This document shows positions 44,261 through 53,514 of a stretch of DNA of 64,000 nt, piece after piece. Numbering within the stretch: position 1 is the first letter of the stretch; each line of letters opens with the position of its first letter. The position numbers and the translations under genes are program-made. The stretch spans positions 25,263 through 89,262 of the forward strand of contig CAIYDQ010000323.1 of the NCBI GenBank assembly GCA_903925075.1. The letters run 5' to 3'. Under the pieces are notes generated by a model, which was not told the DNA's origin, searched no databases, and saw only the letters and a list, made by a program, of their open reading frames with translations. Origin of the DNA: an uncultured Geobacter sp. GTDB lineage: Bacteria; Desulfobacterota; Desulfuromonadia; Geobacterales; Geobacteraceae.

Positions 44261-45142
44261 ATGCCGTTTCTGATACTTGTTCCGGTTCTGTTGCTGGTCG
44301 TGGCCCATCTGGTTCGAAAGATCTTCCAGACGGTTGCGTACCTCTCCGTCGGCATCGATAAGCGTGGTGAGCAGGAGCTTCACCCGATTGCCCTTGAACC
44401 GCTCCCTAGCGAAATACGCCCCTTCGTTGAGGCGATCAATCGGCTTCTGGGACGCGTGCGGCAGTCAATGGATGCACAGCAGCGCCTAATAGCTGACGCC
44501 GCGCACGAGTTGCGCTCCCCACTTACGGCGCTGTCGCTGCAAGCCGAGCGGTTGGCGGCGACCGAAATGTCTACCAATGCGCATGAGCGACTGGACACGC
44601 TGCGCCGCGGCATCGAGCGCGGCAGAACGCTGCTAGACCAGCTTTTGTCGTTGGCGCGAGCCCAGTCCTCGGCAGAGATGCCTATCAGCGCCGTCTCTGT
44701 CCTGCAGGTGTACCGACGTGTGTTAGAAGATTTGATCCCGCTGGCCGATAACAAAGGGATCGACGTTGGGGTGGTAAGCAACCTGGACGCCCGAGTCCTG
44801 GTCGACGAGGTCGACCTCATCACTATCGTCAAGAATCTGGTGGACAACGCGATCCGCTACACGCCGGCGGGAGGGAGGGTCGATCTGTCCGTTTTGGCCG
44901 CCGATAGAGCTATTACCCTGGTGGTTGAGGATAGCGGCCCGGGCATTCCTGAGGCGGAACGGGAGCGGGTTTTTGACCCCTTCTACCGTGTCTTGGGCAG
45001 CGAGGAAATCGGTTCTGGACTCGGGCTTTCCATCGTCCGGGCCATCGCTGCTCGTGTCGGCGCCAAAGTGAGTCTCGGCGTTGCAACCCAGGCGGGCTCG
45101 GGTCTGCGGGTGATGGTTACTTTCCCTTCTCCAAAAAGCTGA
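44261..45142 (+). pseudogene. QseC-like sensor histidine kinase lacking its N-terminal TM/sensor region (truncated gene or remnant)
   Basis: MPFLILVPVLLLVVAHLVRKIFQTVAYLSVGIDKRGEQELHPI...QRLIADAAHELRSPLTALSLQAERL...GSGLGLSIVRAIAARVGA. In-frame upstream codons read ..RQRAQPNTQTKRTL-MPFLIL.. until a TAA about 60 nt upstream; no adjacent response regulator. Confidence 0.6.
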
Positions 45143-45190
45143 GAGGTGGGCGGGGAGAGCCCTCCCCTCCGCACAGGGGGCTCGGGGAAT

Positions 45191-45231
45191 AAAAAAAGCC
45201 CCTGAATCCTTCGTGGGATCAGGGGCTTTAC
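45191..45231 (-). terminator. Terminator hairpin, family copy 2
   Basis: AAAAAAAGCCCCTGAATCC-ttcgtg-GGATCAGGGGCTTTA. Confidence 0.85.
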
Positions 45232-45316
45232 TCTTGACGCTGCATATATTTCGTACCAGCGGTCTTCTTTAAGAAATGTGCGTTTTGAAGCCGGCGTGCA
45301 TCGCTTTTTCCGCGCA

Positions 45317-45970
45317 TCACAAGACGATGATGCCGATGTAGTGGGAATAGGGACCGGGGGCTCCGGTTCCGTGGCATCTTACCCTGAAATAGACCCTTTT
45401 CGCCGGCTCCAGTCCTCTGAGCGGGACGCGACAATAGGAGTACTGCCCCACGGTGCTCCAAGCTTCCTCCACATTCGGATCGCTTTGGCAAATCTCCAAT
45501 TCGTATGTTCCGGCGCCGTCTACTTTCCTGTAGGTGACAATTACCTCCCCGGAGTCGGAACCGTGCTTTGCGGAGATCGTAGTCGAGACGACCGAGTCTT
45601 TCGGTTTTCTGCTCCTTACCGGTTTCTCCTTCAGTTTCAAGCCGAGGTTTTCCAGCAAGCTGGGGTCGTTTTCGCTGTTTGCCCTCATGACCACGTATTG
45701 GGCCATCAACGTCACCGAATCGCAGATGGCCTCGCGCTTGCTGTCGCGGTCTTTCAGGTTTTTACGGCCTCCGTCGGCGTCAACCACGACGGCAGCTTCG
45801 TGATAGGCGGCCAATTGCTCCTTCAGCTTTAACGGGTGCGTTATATAGTCGGGCCAGTTGTTTTTAAAGAAGGAATGGACGAGCAGGCGGTTGGCGAAGT
45901 CTCCAACCACTAATACGAACTCCGAATGACTGAGGTCCGACAAGTTGGTGCCAAGCTGATTTACGGACAT
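45317..45970 (-). CDS. Small FN3-like protein B (paralog of 13847..14509)
   Basis: MSVNQLGTNLSDLSHSEFVLVVGDFANRLLVHS...SLLENLGLKLKEK...SGEVIVTYRKVDGAGTYELEICQSDPNVEEAWSTVGQYSYCRVPLRGLEPAKRVYFRVRCHGTGAPGPYSHY; AGGAGG 8 nt upstream of ATG 45970. Confidence 0.78.
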   Translation of the reverse strand: MSVNQLGTNLSDLSHSEFVLVVGDFANRLLVHSFFKNNWPDYITHPLKLKEQLAAYHEAAVVVDADGGRKNLKDRDSKREAICDSVTLMAQYVVMRANSENDPSLLENLGLKLKEKPVRSRKPKDSVVSTTISAKHGSDSGEVIVTYRKVDGAGTYELEICQSDPNVEEAWSTVGQYSYCRVPLRGLEPAKRVYFRVRCHGTGAPGPYSHYIGIIVL

Positions 45971-46133
45971 TTTCATCACCTCCTCTTTTGTAGGAATACG
46001 CCGAAAGGCGATCTTGATTGGTTCGAGCAAATGTTATCGACTCATTTCCGATAGTCAAAGAAAAATTTAATTTTTCTAATTTTTTTCTTTTTTATCCATC
46101 GACGTCCCGGATTCGTTGTCTTGCCCCTACCGA

Positions 46134-46700
46134 CCTCATGCTCCTGCGAGTCATCGTCACGTTACCTTTTCTGACCCCATGCACTTGGTCGTCCTGGCTA
46201 CGTTATTTGCCATGTCCGGATTATTTGGTTGCCATCGCTACCTTATCCCTCGCGACGCGATACATTCGGTGGATATCGCTACGCTAACTCGCGCGGCCGG
46301 ATGCATTGGGTCGTCACCGCCAGGTTACTTCTGGCGACCGGAAGCATCTGGTCGTCGCCGCTACGTTACTCCTGGCGGCAGGAAGCATATGGTCGTCGCC
46401 GCTACGTTACCTCTGGCGACCGAAAGCATATGGTCGTCGCCGCTACGTTACCCCTGGCGACCGAAAGCATATGGTCGTCGCCGCTACGTTACCCCAGGCG
46501 ACCGGAGGCACCTGGTCGAAGCCGCTACGCTACCCCCGGCGACCGGAGGCACCTGGTCGAAGCCGCTACGTTACCCCAGGCGACCGGAGGCACCTGGTCG
46601 TCTCCGCTGCGCTACCCCTGGCGACCGGAGGCATTTGGTCGTCACCGCTACGCTATCTCCGGCGGCCGGATTCACTTGGTCGTCGTTGCTACGCCATCTC
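46134..46700. repeat. 41-bp tandem repeat array, about 14 units (B)
   Basis: Unit AGCATATGGTCGTCGCCGCTACGTTACCCCTGGCGACCGAA; successive CAT positions 46386, 46427, 46468 confirm a 41-bp period; central copies near-identical, flanking copies diverged; each unit has GTCGCC...GGCGAC inverted arms. Confidence 0.95.
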
Positions 46701-46711
46701 GCCATCTTTCA

Positions 46712-46752
46712 TAAAAAAAGCCCCTGATCCGTTCTCTGGATCGGGGGCTTTC
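46712..46752 (-). terminator. Terminator hairpin, family copy 3
   Basis: AAAAAAAGCCCCTGATCC-gttctct-GGATCGGGGGCTTT. Confidence 0.85.
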
Positions 46753-46799
46753 TTCATGATTGGATTCAGCACCGACTTTTGTCGACCACGCCGGCTTCC

Positions 46800-47384
46800 C
46801 TAGCGTTTTCCGGGCGCTTCCGCGTCGGCTCCGCCGCACTGGGCCATGAGTCCGGCGATCTCTTCTTCGCTCAGCTCTTCCTCGATGCGGATGGCGCCCC
46901 TTTCGTCCCTGCTGAGTTCGCAGATGCCGGGATGCACGCTCTCCAGACGTCTCAGCTCCCGGGACTGGCGCCGCACCGTCCGCAACAACCGCCGGTTTTC
47001 GTGTTCCAGGTCGTATTTCTCCAGGGCGCTCAAAATGGCAAGCTTCAGTTCGGTGTCGTTCCAGGGCTTGGCGAAGAACCGGTAGATCTCGCCGTGGTTC
47101 ACCGCGCGCATGGCCGACTGCATGCTGGCGTTTCCGGTAAGCATGATCCTGACCGTCTCAGGATAGAGCTTCTTCACCCGGGCGAGAAACTCCGCGCCGT
47201 CCATCCCCGGCATCTTCTCGTCGGAGATCACCACCTTGAAAGTCTGCCCCGCCATCAGTAGCAGCGCCTCTTCCGCGCCGCCGGCGCCAGTTATCTTAAA
47301 CGGCTCTTCGTCCAGCCCCCGCATCAAAGCCAATACCACCAGCGGCTCGTCGTCTACTATCAGTATCGTATTGTCCAAAGGCAT
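46800..47384 (-). CDS. REC-domain response regulator with C-terminal helical tail
   Basis: MPLDNTILIVDDEPLVVLALMRGL...VVISDEKMPGMDGAEFL...RFFAKPWNDTEL. Confidence 0.85.
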   Translation of the reverse strand: MPLDNTILIVDDEPLVVLALMRGLDEEPFKITGAGGAEEALLLMAGQTFKVVISDEKMPGMDGAEFLARVKKLYPETVRIMLTGNASMQSAMRAVNHGEIYRFFAKPWNDTELKLAILSALEKYDLEHENRRLLRTVRRQSRELRRLESVHPGICELSRDERGAIRIEEELSEEEIAGLMAQCGGADAEAPGKR

Positions 47385-47418
47385 GGCGCACCTCCAGGTG
47401 GAGCTGTTCTGGTCAAAG

Positions 47419-48996
47419 TCAGCACGGGTTCGGCGGGTTCGGCGCGTTCTCCACGAAGATGCCGCAAAGAGGGGGGTCGATCTCATAGTAGCGGCTGACC
47501 GCCACTATGCACCCCGCGTCCAGCTCCGTCCCTTCGGTCAAGAGCAGCAGCCCGGTGCCGCTGTAGATGTTGCGGGTGATGCGCATTCCCGCCATAAGCT
47601 GCTTCGGCCTAAGCTCCTTCTCGGCCCCGTCCAGGCAGAGGTCCGTCTCTGGATCGGCCTTGGCAGCCGACGGCTTCCAGCTCACGAAGACGCCGCCGGA
47701 AGGTGGATCGAGGGCGCATTGGCGCAGCATAGCGGCGATTGCGGCCTGGTCCAGCACGGTTCCCTTAGTCAGCAGCCGCACCCCCGCGCCGCTGTACAGG
47801 TTGCGGGTGACGGTCATGCCGGGGAGCAGTTGCTTTGGGCGCAGCTCTTTCTCGGCGGGTCCGGCGCGCCGGGAGCGGGCCGGGGTATAAAGCGCGCCGA
47901 TCAAAGGCTGCATCGTCTCGAAGAGCGCGGGGTCGAGCCGGCTCCCCGATTCTCTTTTCGCCCGGGCAAGGACCGAGAGCACCGCCGGCTCGCCGCGCTG
48001 CTCGTCCAGTTCCCGGTCGACGAAATCGGCGAAGGCGATGATCCTGGAACCAAGCGGAATGGCCGCGCCGGCGACGCCGTCGGGGAATCCCCTGCCGCCG
48101 TAAAGCTCATGGTGGTGCCTGATCAAAAGCCCCGCCCCCCTCAGTTCCTCGACCGCATCCAGCGCGGTCTGCCCCCGCACCGCGTGCTGCAGGAATATCT
48201 TCAGTTGCTCGCCGGACAACTCGGCCGGCGGCCGATCGAGCAGTTCCGCAGGCATGCCGATCACCCCGATGTCGTGCAGCAGAGCCGCATTTCGAATGGT
48301 TTCGACCTCTTCCGGCGGCAGTCTCAAGGCGGCGGCGGCCTGCACGCTCAACTCGGTGACGTTCCTCGTGTGTTCCTGCAACTGGCTGCTGTGCTGCTCG
48401 ATCAGCCGGGAAAAGGCGAGGATGGTCTGTTGAAAGGATGCGCCGATCTTGCGGTTTCTCTCCTTCAACTCGTCGTTTTGGCGTCGGATGGTGCTGGTCT
48501 GCTCCAGCACGCGCCCCTTCAGGCTGTCGTTCCATTCGGAAAGCTCGCGGTTCTGCTTCTCGACCAGGGCATGAAGCGCCCGGTTTTCCTGCAACAGCCG
48601 ATATTGCCCTACCCCCTCCAGGATGCTACGGCGCAGCACCTCGTCGTCCCAGGGCTTGGTCAGGTAGCGCCAGGCGCCTCCCTTGTTGATCGCATCCATG
48701 GTGGCGGTCATGTCCGCGTATCCGGTGAGCACCATGCGCACCGCGTCCGGCGCGGCAACCCTCGCCTCTTGCAGGAACTCGGCGCCGGACATGCCGGGCA
48801 TGCGCTGATCCGCCAGGATCAGCGCCACGTCCGGGTGCGACGCGATCACCGCGAGCCCCGCGGCCCCGCAATTGGCGGTCAGCACCTCCAGGTCGAGGTC
48901 GTCCTCCATCAGCAGCCTGGCGATGGAACGGACGATGTTCTCCTCGTCGTCGACCAGCAGGACCTTGCAGGCGGTACGGGCTATCAGCTCTGTCAT
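47419..48996 (-). CDS. REC + HD-GYP-type response regulator with two C-terminal repeat units
   Basis: VLLVDDEENIVRSIARLL; LLHDIGVIGMPAELL; RHHHELYGGRGFPDGVAGAAIPLGSRIIAFADFVD; repeats EKELRPKQLLPGMTVTRNLYSGAGVRLLTKGTVLD / EKELRPKQLMAGMRITRNIYSGTGLLLLTEGTELD. Confidence 0.83.
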   Translation of the reverse strand: MTELIARTACKVLLVDDEENIVRSIARLLMEDDLDLEVLTANCGAAGLAVIASHPDVALILADQRMPGMSGAEFLQEARVAAPDAVRMVLTGYADMTATMDAINKGGAWRYLTKPWDDEVLRRSILEGVGQYRLLQENRALHALVEKQNRELSEWNDSLKGRVLEQTSTIRRQNDELKERNRKIGASFQQTILAFSRLIEQHSSQLQEHTRNVTELSVQAAAALRLPPEEVETIRNAALLHDIGVIGMPAELLDRPPAELSGEQLKIFLQHAVRGQTALDAVEELRGAGLLIRHHHELYGGRGFPDGVAGAAIPLGSRIIAFADFVDRELDEQRGEPAVLSVLARAKRESGSRLDPALFETMQPLIGALYTPARSRRAGPAEKELRPKQLLPGMTVTRNLYSGAGVRLLTKGTVLDQAAIAAMLRQCALDPPSGGVFVSWKPSAAKADPETDLCLDGAEKELRPKQLMAGMRITRNIYSGTGLLLLTEGTELDAGCIVAVSRYYEIDPPLCGIFVENAPNPPNPC

Positions 48997-49027
48997 CTTG
49001 CCTCTCCTTCGTCTTTACCGTCTGCGT

Positions 49028-49849
49028 TCAATTGGCGGCGGCCCTGGCGACGGTGAAAATCACCCCCACCCCCCCGTCCTCGATCACGGTGATCCCCTTG
49101 ATCTGCAACTTCGTGCCGTTCACCGTCGCCGTCTGATAGCTGCAGGCGTCGCCGGAACTGGCCGGCGCCGGTGCGCCCAACAGCGACGGCAGCGCTTCGC
49201 GGACGCTTTTCCCCAACACGTCCTCCGCGTTGACGCCGAGCAGCTTGGCGGCCTCGCGGTTGATGTCCAGCACCACGCCGTCGGAGCCGATCCCCAGCAC
49301 CCCGACCGGCAGGTGCCGCAGCACCTTTCTGGCATGTAGCAGGGCGGCGTTTTGCAGCATCAGCTCGCAGGTCCGCTCCTCCACCAGTTGTTCCAGGCTG
49401 GCGTTCAGCTCCCGCAGCTGCTCGTTTTTCAGGCGCAGTTCCTCAGTCAATTGGGCGTTCTTGCGGCGCATGGCGAAGGTCTCCAGCGCCTTGGCCACCG
49501 TGATCCTCAAATCGTCGTCGTTCCACGGCTTGGCGATGAACTTGTAGATCTTCCCCTCGTTGATGGCCGACACCACCGCCGCCGTGTCGGCATAGCCGGA
49601 GAGCACGATCCTGATGGTGTCGGGATGGGTCTTGAACACCTCTTTCAGGAATTCTATGCCGTTCATCCCCGGCATCCTGAAATCGGAGATCACCACCTGC
49701 ACCTGCGGGGCCGCGTGCAAAAGTTCCAGCCCCTCTTCCCCGGTCCCAGCGGTCAGGATTTCGTAGTCGTCGTCCAGGAAGATCCGCTGCAGCGAGCGCA
49801 GCACGTTGCGCTCGTCGTCCACGCACAGTATTCGGGTCCGATTGCTCAT
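49028..49849 (-). CDS. REC + PAS response regulator
   Basis: MSNRTRILCVDDERNVLRSLQRIFL...VVISDFRMPGMNGIEFL...KFIAKPWNDDDL; PAS LPVGVLGIGSDGVVLDINREAAKLLGV. Confidence 0.83.
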   Translation of the reverse strand: MSNRTRILCVDDERNVLRSLQRIFLDDDYEILTAGTGEEGLELLHAAPQVQVVISDFRMPGMNGIEFLKEVFKTHPDTIRIVLSGYADTAAVVSAINEGKIYKFIAKPWNDDDLRITVAKALETFAMRRKNAQLTEELRLKNEQLRELNASLEQLVEERTCELMLQNAALLHARKVLRHLPVGVLGIGSDGVVLDINREAAKLLGVNAEDVLGKSVREALPSLLGAPAPASSGDACSYQTATVNGTKLQIKGITVIEDGGVGVIFTVARAAAN

Positions 49850-49852
49850 CTG

Positions 49853-52800
49853 CTACACCCCCTCGATCGGCAGTCTGATGGTGAAGGTGGTCCCCTCCCC
49901 GGGAGCGCTCTCCACGCTGATGCTGCCGCCGTGCTTCTGAATGATGTCGTAGCTGATCGACAGCCCGAGGCCGGTCCCCTTCCCCACCTCCTTGGTGGTG
50001 AAGAACGGCTCGAAGATGCGGCTGCGGATCTCCTCGGGTATGCCGGAACCGGTGTCGCGGATGGAGATGGCGACCGTCTCCCCCTCGCGCCGGGTGGCGA
50101 CGGTGACCTCCCCCCGGGTCTCGATGGCGTGCGCCGCGTTCACCAGGATGTTCAGGAACACCTGGTTCAACTGCTGGGGGAGGCATTTCACCTCGGGGAG
50201 CTCGCCGTAGTCGCGGTGCAGCGTCGTTTTGTACTTGAGTTCGTTCCAGGCGATGGTGACGGTGCTCTCCAGGCACTCGTTGAGGTTCACGTAGCTGGCC
50301 TTGGCGTCGTCGACCCGCGAGAAGCTCTTCAGGTTCTGCACGATGTTGCGCACCCGCTCCGCCCCGTCCTGCGACTCGGCCAAGAGGCTCTTCGCGTCCT
50401 CCAGCACGTAATCCACCTTGAAGCCGCGCCTGGCCCGGGCCAACTCCTCCTTGAGTTCCTGCGGCGCGACCTCCTCCACCTTCGCGGATTGCAGTTCCAG
50501 GAACCCTCTCAGCCGCTCCAGGTACTTGCTCATGGTCCCCAGATTGCTGGAGATAAACCCCATCGGGTTGTTGATTTCGTGGGCGACGCCGGCGGCCAGC
50601 TGTCCTATCGAAGCCATTTTCTCCTGCTGCAGCAGCTGGGAGTGGGTGGACTTCAGTTCCTGGTAGGCATCCGCCAGCTGCTCGGAGACCAGTTTTATCT
50701 GGGTCAGGTCGTGCAGCATGATCACCTCGTCGCTCCCCTCGCCGTAGGGGTAGCTGTTGAGGGTCAGCCAGCGCCGGCTCGGCTCGTGGAAGAGTTCGCC
50801 GCTTGGTCCGTCCAGCCGGTCGAGGTCGAGCCCGGCGGCGCGCAACAAATCGCGCCAGTCCGAGGAGAAGAGCTGCGTCCGCGGGCAGGCCGCGAACTCC
50901 AGGAAGGCCCGGTTGCAGCGCCTGATCCTGCGCTCGCCGTCCACCATGGCCACCATGTCGTCGATGCAGTCCATGCTCTGTTCCCACTCGCGCTTCCCTT
51001 TTTCCACCTGGCGATACAGGTTGGTGAGCTGTTCGTGCTTCAGCACCAGCTCGGCCTGCTTCTTCAGCACCTGGCGTTCCGCGTCTTTCCTGTCGGTGAT
51101 GTCCTCCTTGACGCTGAGGAAATGGGTCAGGACCCCGTCTTTGTCGAAGATGGGGGAGATGAGCACGCTTTCCCAGAAGAGCGTGCCGTTCTTGCGCCTG
51201 TTTTGCAGTTCGCCGTGCCACTCGCGTCCCGACCTGGTGGTCTCCCACAGATCGGCGTACAGCTCCGGCGGATGGTTGCCGGACCGGAGCAGGCTCGGGC
51301 TTTTGGCGATCGCCTCCTCGAAGGAGTAGCCGGTTGTTTCGCAGAACTTGCGGTTCACGTACTGGATGGCGCCGGAGAGCTCGGTGATGATGATGGCGCT
51401 GGCGCTCTGCTCGACCGCCTGGGAAAAAAGACGCAGCGACTCCTCGGCGCGCGCACGGTCGGTGATGTCGTTGATGGTCTCCACCACGGCGACGATCTCT
51501 CCGTTTCTTAGCACCGGCGCCGCATCGAAGAAGAGGTAGCGGTCCTTGCCGTTGATGTTTCGGTACCACCCCTCGGCCCGCACCACCCCCGGGACCGCGA
51601 AATCCTTGTCGAAGCTCCGGTAAAGCCTGCCGATCTGCTCCGTCTCGCCGTCCATGACCAGGTCGCACAGCAACGGGCGCTTCTCGGGGTAGACGAACTG
51701 CCACTGGCGGTCGGTGCCGAGCACCTCCCGGGCCGGCACCCCGGACAGCTCGGTCATGGCCCGGTTCCAGACGATGACGCGGTGGCTTTTGTCGATGACG
51801 AAGATCGGGGTGGAGGTGTTCTCCAGCAGGCTCTCGGCAAAATGGCGCTGCTCCTCCAGCAGTTCCTCCAACTCGCGGTAGCGGGAGACGTCCCGGAAGC
51901 TGCCGCGCACGCCCAAGTGAGCGCCGTCCAGTCCGGTCACCAGGTGGCAGGTGTAGTTGAACCAGCGCGTTCCACCCCCGCGGACGTTCAGGCGCAGCTC
52001 GATCTGCGAGCCGTCCCGGCCGGCATCGGCGCTGCGTCGCAGGTTCCAGAGGGCGCGGTCGTCCGGGTGGACGATACTCTCCAAAAGCCGCGGAGACTCC
52101 AGGAACTCCCGGTCGGCGTAGCCGGTGAGCGCCAGGCAGTTGGGAGAGATGTAGCGCACGGTGTCATCGGGGTTTCTCAGGACGGCCAGCTCCGTGGTGA
52201 AGTCGGCGATGATCCGGTACAGTTCCCGGTTCTCCTCCAGGATCTCCCGCTTTTGGTCCATCTCTCCGACCACCGCGTTCACCGCCAGCGCCAGGGTTTC
52301 CAGCTCGTCTCCCGTCGCCACGGCGAGGCGCCGCTCCTCCCCCTCCTTGGCCGGCAGGTCGCGCACCTGCCCGATCAGCCGGAACAGGGGCGCCATGATG
52401 CGTCGCACCAGCAAGCGCAGCGCCAGTTGGGTCAGCCCCAGGATGGCCAGCAGAGCCGCCGCCAGGGTAAGCACGAAGAAAGTGCGGGCGTCCTTGAGCG
52501 GCGCGTACACCTCGGCCGCCGGGTACTGGATGGCTACCAGCCAGGGGACGCTGCCAAGGGGCCTGGCGGAGGTGATCATCGGTTCCCCCCCCGCCCCGCT
52601 CGCCTCCCCGTGCGTCGGCAGGTGCTTCAGGATCGCCCGGTCCAGCCCCGTGTCCGTGCCCGGCTCCACCCGCTGCATGATGCGCGTGCGGTCCGGGTGC
52701 ATGATGACGATGCGGCTGGTTGTCACCAGGAAGAGCCGGCCGCGGGTCCCCAGGGTAACCTCCCCGAAATCGGCCAGGTTGTCGCTCAAAAGCAGGTCGT

Positions 52801-53329
52801 TGCGTCCCACCAGCAGCCCGGCCACCGAGCCGTCCGGTCGCAGGATGGGAACGGAGAAGGCGATCATCGGATGATCTTTCGGGAAGTCGGCCAGGAAGGG
52901 GTCGGAGACGCGCGGCGAGCCCGCGGCGAGCCCCCGGCCGAGGTAGTCGTGTCCCCGGATGCCGCTTCCCGCCGGGCTCCCCGGCTGCGGACTTTGAGCG
53001 AGCAGGCGTCCCTGCGGGTCCACCACCAGCAGGCCGCCGTCGAAAAAGCTCCGAATCGACTGAAAACCGTCCAGCTTCCTCTGCAGGGACGCCGGGTCGC
53101 CGAGGTCGGCCGGGGGGAGGCGTTGTGACGCGAGCCGGAGCATCTCCAGCGAGCGCGCGACCTCGCCGTCGAGATGCCGTGCCGCCATGGCGAGGATGGT
53201 GGCATGCTGCTGAGAGATGGTCGCCTTGAAGGTGCGGGCGAGATAGCGGTAGCCCGCCAGGGTCAGGAGGACCATGCAGGCCGCCACCAGCGGGAAAACG
53301 GTTCCGGCGATGGTGCGCTTGATGTTCAT
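49853..53329 (-). CDS. Cache + multi-PAS sensor histidine kinase
   Basis: 1158 aa; [23 protein letters not shown]..; PAS repeats; [65 protein letters not shown]. Confidence 0.9.
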   Translation of the reverse strand: MNIKRTIAGTVFPLVAACMVLLTLAGYRYLARTFKATISQQHATILAMAARHLDGEVARSLEMLRLASQRLPPADLGDPASLQRKLDGFQSIRSFFDGGLLVVDPQGRLLAQSPQPGSPAGSGIRGHDYLGRGLAAGSPRVSDPFLADFPKDHPMIAFSVPILRPDGSVAGLLVGRNDLLLSDNLADFGEVTLGTRGRLFLVTTSRIVIMHPDRTRIMQRVEPGTDTGLDRAILKHLPTHGEASGAGGEPMITSARPLGSVPWLVAIQYPAAEVYAPLKDARTFFVLTLAAALLAILGLTQLALRLLVRRIMAPLFRLIGQVRDLPAKEGEERRLAVATGDELETLALAVNAVVGEMDQKREILEENRELYRIIADFTTELAVLRNPDDTVRYISPNCLALTGYADREFLESPRLLESIVHPDDRALWNLRRSADAGRDGSQIELRLNVRGGGTRWFNYTCHLVTGLDGAHLGVRGSFRDVSRYRELEELLEEQRHFAESLLENTSTPIFVIDKSHRVIVWNRAMTELSGVPAREVLGTDRQWQFVYPEKRPLLCDLVMDGETEQIGRLYRSFDKDFAVPGVVRAEGWYRNINGKDRYLFFDAAPVLRNGEIVAVVETINDITDRARAEESLRLFSQAVEQSASAIIITELSGAIQYVNRKFCETTGYSFEEAIAKSPSLLRSGNHPPELYADLWETTRSGREWHGELQNRRKNGTLFWESVLISPIFDKDGVLTHFLSVKEDITDRKDAERQVLKKQAELVLKHEQLTNLYRQVEKGKREWEQSMDCIDDMVAMVDGERRIRRCNRAFLEFAACPRTQLFSSDWRDLLRAAGLDLDRLDGPSGELFHEPSRRWLTLNSYPYGEGSDEVIMLHDLTQIKLVSEQLADAYQELKSTHSQLLQQEKMASIGQLAAGVAHEINNPMGFISSNLGTMSKYLERLRGFLELQSAKVEEVAPQELKEELARARRGFKVDYVLEDAKSLLAESQDGAERVRNIVQNLKSFSRVDDAKASYVNLNECLESTVTIAWNELKYKTTLHRDYGELPEVKCLPQQLNQVFLNILVNAAHAIETRGEVTVATRREGETVAISIRDTGSGIPEEIRSRIFEPFFTTKEVGKGTGLGLSISYDIIQKHGGSISVESAPGEGTTFTIRLPIEGV

Positions 53330-53514
53330 GCGGAGCTCTCCCCAAACGGCGCTGCTCTTTCCCGGCCGGCCTCCCGGCGCGGCTTCGGCCGCGCTCTGCG
53401 CGGGGCGATTCGGCAGCCGCCGGAAATCGGCGCACGGCTTCCCCTAGATATCGGAGCAACCGGCGATCACTTGAGCGCATTCTCCCATAAACTCCCCGAC
53501 GGTGGCGAATAAAA

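Noticed and set aside
46134-46700. CRISPR array
   Set aside because: The full 41-bp unit repeats with no variable spacers and no cas genes are nearby; array A likewise lacks exact repeats and spacers.
46116-46803. Three + strand ORFs of 161-203 aa in array B
   Set aside because: They are the same 41-bp repeat read in all three frames; no RBS or protein-level constraint seen, so treated as repeat DNA, not CDS.
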